From Brachionus manjavacas (Eukaryota > Rotifera > Eurotatoria > Ploima > Brachionidae), in contig JAHQIY010000017.1 of the NCBI GenBank assembly GCA_019054805.1, forward strand, positions 1,426,001 through 1,490,000: DNA of 64,000 nucleotides, given 5' to 3'. This document shows positions 34,270-44,115 of this stretch, piece by piece. The notes under the pieces are model-generated. The model was not told the origin of the DNA and did no database searches. It saw only the letters and a list, made by a program, of their open reading frames with translations. The position numbers and the translations under genes are program-made. Within the stretch, counting starts at the first letter, position 1; the number at the start of each line of letters is the position of its first letter.

Positions 34270-35312
34270 CTACAGTTGATACTCACAAATACCATGTGAC
34301 CGAGTCCAACAAACTAAAGTTTGTAACAAACAATTAGGAATTGTAAAGTAAGCTACACAATTGTTTAAATTATTGTTATTTACCGGGCTGAAAAATGACA
34401 AATCCATTTCTTGTCCATTGAGCCACTTGTAATTGTATGTTGAATTATAAACAGCTCCTACCCATGTTCTTAGGTAGCCGGTAATGGAGGCGTATTTAAT
34501 CGCAATTTGCTGAAAATATTCGAACTTATCCCTATCATCTAAAATTACTAAAGATGAGTCCAATGATCCACAATATAATTTATAGTCTGTCCAGTTCAAT
34601 AAAAGTGTTGTTTCCAAAAAGCATACATTTTTATATTTTTTCCAGCCATCTCGACATTTGACACATTCAGACCGCTGTTTGGAATAAATTTTGGACTGAT
34701 CTAAGCACTCACACCCTTCCTCTGTGCAAGTGTACTCAATTTCTGCCGAACGGGAGTCCGCTAATGGCCTGTCCCCCATTTCCTCCGCGCTTTTTCCATT
34801 CTCTTTTGAATTTGGATCCATGTGATCATTTTCCGAGTGATCGTGCCTGTTCTCTCCCTCAGTTGAATTATCTTTAGTTGTGTTTTCCTGTTTTGAATTT
34901 GGCACAGTCGATTCGTTGAATATTAAATTATTATCTTTGAAAATTTGATAAAATAAGTAAAAAAAATTAAGAAAAAAATACTTTTTATTAAATAAAGAAT
35001 AAAATTTGTTCTATCTCTTCTGTTTTTTTCTTCTGAATCTAATATTAGAATGCATGCGCGGGATTTTCTGTAGAATACTTTGGAACATCTTTCAGAAAAC
35101 ATGCATTTGAATAAGCACGAAATGAGCGGTAATTCATTGAGGATTATTAAGTTGTCTACCAGCTTAAATGAATCTATATCTTTGTAGGTATTGTGTGCTG
35201 TAAATACAACTTCTTGAATGGTGCTACTGTAAATTGGCAATAAAGAGATGACAGTCAAGAGATAAAAATTAAAAAGCATTCTACTAGAGAAGAAAATCTT
35301 TTTCAAAATCAA
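34270..35312 (-). CDS. Secreted C-type lectin-like protein with N-terminal PAN-like segment
   Basis: Two exons, 35312-34982 and 34934-34270, join in phase across a 47-base intron, giving about 331 residues. The likely start may be the internal ATG at 35279 (MLFNFYLLTVISLLPIYS), which gives a cleaner signal peptide. Residues about 40-95 form a small cysteine module (SCLFKCMFSERCSKVFYRKS then RAC) that resembles a PAN/apple-type fold. A long acidic, Asn/Glu/Ser-rich linker follows. The C-terminal C-type lectin domain shows CRDGWKKYKNVCF, W-x2-Y-x3-C, WVGAVYNS, YKWLNGQ and the final C-x9-C/CEY spacing. The canonical Ca2+ sugar motifs EPN/QPD and WND are not evident, so carbohydrate binding is uncertain. 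Confidence 0.75.
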
Positions 35313-35339
35313 AAATAATAAAACATTTTACAACTTTCT

Positions 35340-35838
35340 TTTGGTTTTTAATTTCTACCAAATTATTGATGACTATTTTTTATAGTTCCTTTTTTTAAGG
35401 TTTTTTTTTAATAATATTCAACAATTAAATTTTCACAGAATTAGCAGTTCAAATAAATTTTAGAAATATTAAAATTTGGTTAAGAGCTACAGACACTTGA
35501 AACCAGCGTCATAGACAGCTGCGTAGTTTGTGTGAGTTGTTTTACGTTTAGATACACCTATCACAAAATGTATCATTTAACGCAATTTAATTTTTTGTTT
35601 AAAATTTAGTATTATAAATTAAAAAATTTTGAAAAAAATAATAAAAAAATTGAAATATTCCAATTATTGAATTTTCTGTTTATGCAACTTTTGGAAATGA
35701 CAAAAGGGTAATAACCACTTTAGAAGCAATTGCAAAAATCAATCAATTTAAGCTTTAAATTTATAAAAAATTTTTAAAAAAATTTATTTAAATTGATATA
35801 AAAAAATTTGATTAAAATTGTAAACAGAATTCTCTAAA
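35340..35838. other. Intergenic AT-rich DNA
   Basis: The spacer between the CRK 3' end and the lectin start holds no feature I can support. Confidence 0.4.
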
Positions 35839-37042
35839 TTAATCATCAATTATTTCCACCCTATTGAATGGAAAAAGGCCCTTATTTCCATCTGATTGAT
35901 TTTGCCCGTACCATTTACCCATTGATCTCATCTCTAGAACAGTGACAATCTGTCCCTTTTTGAGGCTAATACAGGAGTGCTCATATGGAGATGGGGTATA
36001 GTCTTCAATGACTCGAGCATCGAAGGGACATTTTTCATTCTTGATCATAAGTTAAAAAATTATTTAAAAAAAATATATAACAATACCTTTTCGTTACTAT
36101 AGTTGCTTTCTTCATCAGTAGAATTCTTTTGACTGTGAATTATAGGTTGATTGTCTTCCAATTTATTTGACACAATTCTAGTTTTAATATATGGCCATTC
36201 ATTCTAATTTCAATATAACAATATATTAAAGAGTTATTTTTTTCTTAATAATTTTGTTTACTGGTTTCAGTCTTCTGATCAGTGGCACTGGAACGAGACC
36301 AACTTTTCCATTTTCGTTAGATGCCTTCCACCAATTTTCTCCCTGAGTATACTCAATGATGCTTAGAATTTCGTCTTTTTTAAAATATAAATCCTCATTT
36401 GGATCCTAAAATAAAGTCTTAATGAAACTGCCTTATGGTGCTCGAATAAGTTACCCCATTTTCTGTAAAGTCGTACAAAGCGATGCATTTCTTGTGATAA
36501 AATGCCTTGAAATATTTTGATTTTATACTTTTTGTGAATATTTTTTGTAAATAAAATTTTTACCGGTTTAATCAGCGGGCTCTGATTAAGGTAATGATTG
36601 GAATAGAACTCAAGAATGTTTGGTATACTTGAAAAAAGACAATCTTCTTTTCCATATATATAGAAAACATGTGAGTCTTCATGGATTTTATTGTCGTCGG
36701 TGCAACGATGTACTATTTTATAACTATTGATAGACTTAGGGCCTTCTCTGAATTAAGAACTCTTTAGAAAATTATTATAGTAAAATTTTTTAATATAATT
36801 TACTTTACACACAAAACTTTTTGGTCTATGTCTTTAGTGCTATCTCGAATCAAAAAAGTTCCTATTGATGCCTCATCGAGAACAGATTTTACTTCATCAC
36901 GGCTCAAATCACCGTAGTAATAGCTATCAGAAAAATAAGTTTTTTTCTCCAATTTAATTTTGGTTACCTACCTAACTTCATCATTTGGATCAAAGGTAAA
37001 ATCATTTTCATTAGAGAAAGCTGAATGAGCGACTTGGGACAT
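35839..37042 (-). CDS. Crk: CRK-family SH2-SH3-SH3 adaptor
   Basis: Cytoplasmic adaptor linking phosphotyrosine proteins to C3G/DOCK-type effectors. Seven small exons (37042-36972, 36923-36804, 36747-36564, 36505-36455, 36405-36262, 36203-36087, 36039-35839) are all in phase; introns are 47-58 bases. The product is 295 residues, near the 304 of vertebrate CRK. The SH2 domain begins SYYYGDLSRDEV and carries the FLIRDS phosphate-binding Arg. It ends FYSNHYLNQSPLIKP. The first SH3 has CIALYDFTENG, the ENWWKA tryptophans and GLVPVPLIRRL. A short linker with Ser/Glu follows. The second SH3 (ARVIEDYTPSPYEHSCISL ... GLFPFNRVEII) matches the atypical CRK C-terminal SH3. The regulatory YxxP tyrosine of vertebrate CRK (Tyr221) is not evident: the linker holds only an NYSNE sequence. 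Confidence 0.92.
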
Positions 37043-38677
37043 TTTTAATTTATTGTCCTTCTGTTAAATTAAAAGGCCATTTCCAGCTCCAATCGATTTT
37101 TTTTCAAATTTTCTAAAAAAATAAAGAGAAATGTTCTAAATGATATTTTTTTTCAGCTTTAAAATTTAATTTTAAATATTATTTGATTTAATTGTCGAAC
37201 CGGTCTTCGCCGGGTCTTTAAAAAAATTTGAAATTGTTAAATTTTATGTTTATTTAATTAATTGAAGAATATTAACAAAATTCAATGAGCTGTTCAGGTA
37301 AAAATTTTTTATTATAGAGAAAAAATTTGTCTTTGTTTTCAAAATTGCATATTTAAATAATTAAAAAAAAAAAAAAATTAGAAAATAATTTCAAGCTAAA
37401 TTTTATCATCATCAAGTCAATTTTTCGATATGCCAAAAAAAATTGTTAGTTTATTGTCAAATATTTTAACAATTTAAAAACTTTTGTCATTTAAATTTTT
37501 ATGATCACTAAATAATTGAAATTTTCATGATTATTCGCACTCAACGATAATTTTTCAAAACTAATCTAAAGTTTACAATTTTAATTTTATATTTTATTAC
37601 TTTAAATTATTTAAAAGAAAAATTAAAAGATCAAAATTTTATAAAAATTTATTTTTTAATAAAAAAAATTGAGTGACATTAATAAAAAAACATGTCTTAT
37701 CATAGTAAAAAAAACGTCAAAGTCTAAATTGACTGAAATTTCTTCATTTTTTAAAAAAATCAATTTAAAAAAAATTTATTTTCATATTTTTAATAATTTT
37801 ATTTATTTAATGCTTTTTTACGATCAAAACATTTCAGACTATGTCAGACATATCAAAAGTCAAAGTCTCGACTTGTCCTTAAGACTTGTGACTTTTAAAC
37901 AGGTCTAAATTTGTACATTGTTTTGTTAAAATTTTAATATTAGGTTGTTTGACAAAAAATAGATTTAAAACTTTTTAAAATTATTTGAATAATTATTTGC
38001 TTCAAATTGAAAGATTAAAGTTGATTTTTTTTTAAAAAGACTGAGAAGGAAATTTAAGATTTCTCAGAAAAATATTAAATAAACATATCAGAAATTTAAA
38101 ACGCTTAGTATTAAAAACATATTGTGTGACTTTTTTTAAACAATCCATCTAACCTTTTTTATTGCTTCTGCTAATAAAAAAATCGGTACCTCGAAAACAT
38201 TTAATTTTATTATTAGAACAAAAAAAATATTGAAATACCTTTAGTTTATAAGAAGCATAAACTAGCAGTGAAAAGTTTATTTATTGCTCTTAAAATCGAT
38301 CTTTGTATTTAATAAAGAATTGCTTGGAAAATTTTTTATTTTTTCGAAACGAATCTCAATGATTTCGTGATTTTTTCTCTATTTTATATTAATTAAATGC
38401 CAATTTCAAAACTAAAAACTAATAAATTAAATTACATTCAAAAAACTTGATAAATATTTGAAATTTAATCTTTAAAAACCGCCCATAAAGAATAATCCCA
38501 GAGCCAAATTAGTCCAAGTGAAATTACTTTTAAATGAAAATCAGCATCATTTACAAACGAAAGTTAAAAAAAAGGACAATTTTAAAATTTAATTAGTTCG
38601 TAATTCAGGATAATTACCAGCGTGTAGCACAGTTTATCAAAATTTTAAAAATAAAATTCTATTTTCAAAACTTACAG
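37043..38677. other. Divergent intergenic region between CRK and GBX
   Basis: About 1.6 kb between two genes transcribed away from each other, so both promoters should lie here. It is AT-rich; near 38475-38620 it contains CCATAAA and GGATAATTACC homeodomain-type motifs, upstream of GBX. A splice acceptor ends at 38677, just before the GBX start codon. Confidence 0.35.
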
Positions 38678-38679
38678 AA

Positions 38680-39318
38680 ATGGAGAAAGAAATCCAAAGT
38701 AACGGAAGCAATTTTTTTATAGATAAAATCCTAAACGATTCAGATAAATACAACTCATCATTTTTCAACCAGTTTTGTGTACTCAATTTGTACCCGGGTA
38801 TTTTAAGCGCATCGAGTTTGTTCAGTCTAGCTCTAAATTCAAAACAAACAGAAATATTTGGTCAGCTGGACAATTCAAACAAATCTAATCTTGAGCTAGA
38901 TTCCAGTACTGACAATGACGAAGCAGTTGAAGAGCTTAATTCTACCTGTACTGAAAAATCGCGACGCAAACGAACAGCATTTACCAGCACTCAATTGATT
39001 GAACTTGAAAAAGAATTCCTAGCTAAAAAATACTTGTCTCTTAATGAGAGATCGGAAATTGCCAAGTTGCTGAACTTGAGCGAAATGCAAGTCAAAATTT
39101 GGTTCCAAAACAGACGGGCAAAGTGGAAACGAATAAAAACTGGCTACTTTAGGAGCATCCATAAATCTAAATCAAGTTCGGATTCAAACAAATTAAATGA
39201 TAAATCGGATAGTAAAATTATTGTGCCAATACCAATTCATGTGTCCAGAATTTTGAGCAAAAATCAACAGGATCAAATTGACAAAATTCAAAGGCAAAAG
39301 TCGAAAAATTCACTTTAG
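38680..39318 (+). CDS. Gbx: GBX (unplugged) homeodomain transcription factor
   Basis: Nuclear DNA-binding regulator of anterior hindbrain and neural patterning in animals. The frame is 212 residues in one exon. The homeodomain spans about residues 94-153: [35 protein letters not shown] and [13 protein letters not shown], with Gln50. The GBX identity is fixed by KYLSLxERSxIA plus the downstream block [12 protein letters not shown] (residues 179-190), which matches the KIVVPIPVHVSR tail peculiar to GBX proteins. Near the N-terminus FFIDKIL resembles the EH1/Groucho-binding motif (FxIxxIL). The protein is much shorter than vertebrate GBX (about 350 residues), mostly in the N-terminus. An acceptor at 38677 lies two bases before ATG, so a leader exon is expected; N-terminal coding exons upstream cannot be excluded. 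Confidence 0.88.
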   Translation: MEKEIQSNGSNFFIDKILNDSDKYNSSFFNQFCVLNLYPGILSASSLFSLALNSKQTEIFGQLDNSNKSNLELDSSTDNDEAVEELNSTCTEKSRRKRTAFTSTQLIELEKEFLAKKYLSLNERSEIAKLLNLSEMQVKIWFQNRRAKWKRIKTGYFRSIHKSKSSSDSNKLNDKSDSKIIVPIPIHVSRILSKNQQDQIDKIQRQKSKNSL

Positions 39319-39329
39319 GGTTTTTTTTT

Positions 39330-40944
39330 GAGTCACTGGAGCTTCGAATCAATGTAAGAATTCATCATTGATTAAAAGTGTAAAAAATGAACATTACTGG
39401 CTTGTAAAATATTTAATTAAAACTTTAATTATTTAGGAAAATATTTTTGACAGCCTTTTTTGCTGGTTGTTTAAATTCTTCCTAAAAATTTAATTTTAAA
39501 TTCTAAATTTAATAAAAAAATTTAAAATAAAATAAATTTCTCTTTTAACTGATTCATTAATCCAAGTCATCTTATAAAAATAATTAAATACTTAACATAA
39601 AATCTCAATAGAAAATATTAATCTTTTTTTGATTTTTTTTAGAATAGAAAAAAGTCTTAAAAATTTTCCAAAAATCTATTTAAAAATTTATTTATTAATT
39701 TTGCACTATGAATATAAAAAAATTATTTGTTCGACAATTAGTTATCAAAACTAATATTTTTAAATTTAAATTATTTTGATGATCAGCATCTCGTATTCTT
39801 AGACGCTTTTTTAAGTTTAAAAATTTTAAAGAAAAAAATCAAGAAGACAATTTTCGATTTAGATCTAATTCTTTTATTGATGAATTATAAAAAGAAGTAA
39901 AAATTAAAAAATTACAAATAAAAAAAGAAAATAAAAACTAATCAAAGCATATTCTTTTTTTTTAAATTTTAAATTTTTTTAAATTTTCAAAAGAAAAAAT
40001 CGGTTTTAACTTTCAATGTATTTCTTTTGGTAATGAGCTACAGTAAAAAATTCAGGTAACATGAATATATAGAAAAGATCCTTTATAAAATCTTTGACAA
40101 CTAAATAAATAATAAATATTAAAAATATTGCGGAGACAATTAAATCTTATAAAATAAAATTTGATCATGTTTCTCTAATAATTTTCAGATAAACTGGTTT
40201 TAGTGTCTTTATTTAGTTCAAACCTGAAATGAAATAAAAAAATTTCCACAAATTTGATCTAAATTATTAGAGAAAAATGAGTTTTTCAATTAAGAAGAAA
40301 TCTATTTATTTAATAATATTATTTATGATGACCAAAATAATCGGCAAGCAAAAAATGAAACTAATTTGAATTTAAAAGTTTTAAATGTCTCAAAATTTGA
40401 AAATTTATCTTAAAATTTTTAAAATAAATAATTAAAAAAAAATTTAAATAAATCATAAATGAATCAACTAATTGTTAAAACTAAAAAATTACGAAAAATT
40501 TTTTTTTGACAAATAGTTCCGGATAAAGATAAGTCGACTATTATTAATAATTAAAAAAAGTTTATAGATTTCAAAGTTTTGTCTTTTAATTATTTTCACA
40601 AAAAAACTTTTTTCAAAAAATGTTATTTCTGATTATTATGTTTTTATTAAAAAAGATTCTGTTTAACGCTCCGTTGCGTTAATAGATCTCTAATTTTGAT
40701 GGACTTGAAATTATTTTTAACTATTTTTGTAAAGAAAACAATATCAGAATATTTCTTACAATTTGGCCATATTATATTCGATTTGTAAAGTAATTAATTG
40801 AAATTTAAAATTTAATTTAAAATTTAGTAAATGTTTTATAAGATCCTGGAATCAGATCTGAAAATAAAATTTGAAATTTATTAATTTTTTAATAATTTCG
40901 AACTAATCAATTTATATTCATATGTATTTCATACTTTAGTTTTT
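39330..40944. other. Intergenic AT-rich DNA
   Basis: Downstream of GBX. I saw no gene. A short imperfect palindrome (AACGCTCCGTTGCGTT) lies near 40664. The rest is A/T-run sequence up to the LINE tail at 40945. Confidence 0.4.
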
Positions 40945-41105
40945 AATTATTATTAAAAGCTACAGCATAAGACCTTCGGAGCGAGACTAGCAATAGAGTC
41001 ACTATGATAACTTAATTTTCTTAAATAAGAAAAAACAAAGGCTGAGGCGTCCTTACTGCGGGTGATCCCTAGATCGTCCCACTTTGCTTCCAAGAAATTA
41101 AGGGA
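40945..41105 (-). mobile_element. LINE 3'-UTR remnant
   Basis: The minus strand contains GTCTCGCTCCGAAGG...TATGCTGTAGCTTTTAATAATAAT. This resembles the tail of the element at 31030-31260 (AGTCTCGCTC...CCTGCTGTAATTTATTATTAT). Both end in a trinucleotide-type AT repeat, as expected of CR1/RTE-like 3' ends. No coding part is left. Confidence 0.5.
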
Positions 41106-41580
41106 TTTTATCGGATTTAAGACTGATAATTGTGAACCTTTTCCAAATGATTTATATATTTGCTACATTTTTCAAATGCTGCATCATCTATGGAAAACAT
41201 TTTTTTTCTGTAAATTTTTTCATTTCAATGGGATTTGAGTCTGGTGACTTAGGGGTGATTTAATCTTAAATTTTATTACTTAATTAGTTTGTATATTTTT
41301 AATTTACTTATAATTTTACCCAACTAATTTTAAAAGGTTGAAGTTTAAATCACAGTTTTTGCTTCTCAAACAACTATTTCGCTAATGAAGTCATACTTTT
41401 GAGATTTAACGTTAAATTACCCGAATTCCCGTAAATTTTCTAAAATTTTGGTAAAATCACTTTTACAAATCAGTATTGTAAAACAAAAAATGTTAAAAAA
41501 TATTGAATAACTAATTTTTTTCCCTAATTTAAAAAAAAATTGACTGAATATTTTTTTAAATGAAAAAAGGAAAAAAAAAA

Positions 41581-43005
41581 ATGTTTTAGTAGTAGAAGTA
41601 GTAGAAGTTCTTGCTGCGACACCTAACATGTAGATTGTCTAAGCCCATCACCGCCAAATGGCCGTGTAGAGCTGTAGCAGCCGATTCCATTGAACTTATC
41701 TAAAGCCATTTTAAAATTAGCGGTTGACTTGGATTTCACCACGTTTTCTGGCAACCTATTCCAATGCGGAACTACTCTGTTTGAGAAAAATACATGTCTG
41801 GCATTTACTGCAGCCGCAAAATCGTTTCTAATTTTAGCTGGGAAACTTTCTCTCTGGACTCTGATGCTATTTCCTCTTAACGCCCCGGCTGGTCCCTTGT
41901 TTTCTGATTTATTCACTAGATTCTTGACCAAGCTTACCTTTTCTATTCCATTCACTAGTTTGTACATTTCAATCAAGTCCCCTCTCACTCTTCTTTCACT
42001 CAGCTTTGTCAGTCCTAATTTTGTCAGCCTCTTTTCAAACGGCATGTTTCTTACAGACAAAGGTATTTTTGTTGCCCTCTCTTGCACCTTTTCCAACGCA
42101 TTCACGTCCAATTTCATACTTGGATTCCAAACCTGCACTGCGTAATCTAGGTGGGGTCTCACCATGGATATATACAATCTTACCCACAGTCTTTCCTCTC
42201 TACTTGTAAACGTTCGCTTTGGCATTCCAAGTACCCTACTCGCTTTCGCACAAGCACTTTTCACTTTGCTGGTCCACTTTAAATCTGATGAAACCATCAC
42301 TCCAAGATCCCTTTCACAATCTGTGGTCGCTAGTATAACATTCCTGTTGCTTTTTTTGTGTATATTTATGCCTTTCATTTAGTCTGCCGAAATGCATTAC
42401 TTTACATTTGTTAGCACAAAGTCCCATACGCCAAACCTCTATCCATTGACATACTGCATCTAGATTTTTCTGTAACATCGCTCTCTCATAAACATTATTA
42501 ACTATACCGAGTATTTTTGAGTCATCTGCATACAATTCCATTCTATTTGAAACGCAGTCAGGTAGGTCATTTATGTACAAAACAAATAGCAGGGGTCCAA
42601 GTACAGATCCTTGCGGAACTCCACTCAGTACCTCTGACTATCTAGAAACTCCATCTCCAAGTACAACTCGCTGAGTTCTCATACTCAAAAAGTCTTCGAG
42701 CCAACTTACTATTTTCTCACCTAGTCCATAACCACGTAGTTTATGAAGAAGTCGTTGATGCGGTACCGTATCAAAAGCCTCTGAGAAGTCTAATAGTATT
42801 TCATCCACACTGTTACCTTTGGCCAACTCAGTCGTGATCATATCAAGCGTTTCAAGTAGATTCGTTACACAACCTTTCTTTGGAACAAATCCATGTTGAC
42901 TTCCAATTATTAGATTATTCTCTTGAAGGTAAAACATTATTCGGTCCCTGACAATACCTTCCAGAACTTTACAAGCGACAGACGTCAGTGATACGTTTTG
43001 TTTAA
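41581..43005 (-). mobile_element. 5'-truncated CR1/Jockey-like LINE with near-intact reverse transcriptase
   Basis: Minus-strand RT ORF enters at 43005 within the SLTSVACKVLEGIVRDRI block. It continues through QHGFVPKKGCVTNLLE, ILLDFSEAFDTVPHQRLLHK (catalytic Asp), GVPQGSVLGPLLFVLYINDL, the catalytic YADD (ELYADDSKILG), VRPHLDYAVQVWNPS, RRVRGDLIEMYKLVNG and HWNRLPENVV, ending at 41623. Two lesions are visible: a TAG at 42638-42640 and a frameshift at a T7 run at 42351-42357. After the stop comes a short tail with TTCTACTACTTCTACTACTAAAA repeats. Endonuclease and 5' UTR are absent, typical of incomplete reverse transcription at insertion. It is the youngest transposon in the window. Confidence 0.9.
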
Positions 43006-44115
43006 ATTAGATATATATACTAATTAAATTAAATCGTCAATTAAACTAAAGAAACAAAAAAAGAATAAAACGTAGAATTTATTTTACCCGTAAAATAAAA
43101 AAGTAAAAAGGCAAGCTTAGATGATAAAAATTATAAAAAATAGTCTAGAATTTTAGAAAAATAAACATATCGAGTAAAAAATTAATAGAATTGATATGAT
43201 AATTTTGAATAGAATAAAATAATAGAAAATTTTCTTTTCTTTTTCAAATCGAGAAAATTGTCAGTTTAAAAATTTAAATGTTACCAAATATTACCTGAAT
43301 AAAAATTGACTAAACACTCGATAATTTTATCCTTATTGTTCCAATTCAAAAATTTTGTTCTTTCAAGTCTAATCTTTCCTTTGTTTGTATTTATTCTATG
43401 TTTTGACTGAATCCGAAAAAATTCAAAATTTTTTTTCGTAGCCGTAAAATTCTGTTTTTCTCTAATTAATTATTTCAATTTTTGATTTAAATCAAAATTT
43501 CCCCCCAGTTTACTCTTTTGACTAGTTAAGAGCTTCAAATCACTAACTGTAGTCAGGCATATTCATTTCGAGTCTTATAACCTCGGTCAGATTCTATCAA
43601 TCGTAATAATTATTGTTTTAAATTAGATGCCTGAGAAGTTTCTTTACAATTATTAAGAAAAATTTTATGAGTTTAAATTACAAAAATGTTAAAAATTAGA
43701 ATGTCTGAGACTGATTTGAGGCACTTAAAGATCATAATTTTGACATGATGAAAATTATTTTGAATTGAAAAAAAAATGCTCAAAAATTTTGTGAATATTT
43801 TTATTTAAAATATTGGCACTTGCTATTTTGACAAAGAGTCATGACACGGCCTGGTAAACAAGCCTACCAAAATAAGAAAACAAAATTCAAAACAGCTTTA
43901 AAAAAAATCTGATCAATTTATTAATTTCAAAATGACAAAAATTTTAAAAACAAAACAACAACTAAACTTCCATCTTTAAAATTTTAAGATTGGAAAAAAA
44001 ACAAAACAAGTCACTTGTTCATTAACTTAATTACAATCAATTGTACATTTTTGATAGAACGCGTTTAATACTTTAGCTAAATCCCTGAAAAGACATCGAT
44101 TGAATTTGTGAGTGG
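43006..44115. other. Intergenic AT-rich DNA, 3' flank of the DUSP gene
   Basis: No coding feature. The DUSP stop codon is at 44116; its 3' UTR presumably extends to about 43900, where reverse-strand AATAAA-like motifs occur. Confidence 0.4.
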
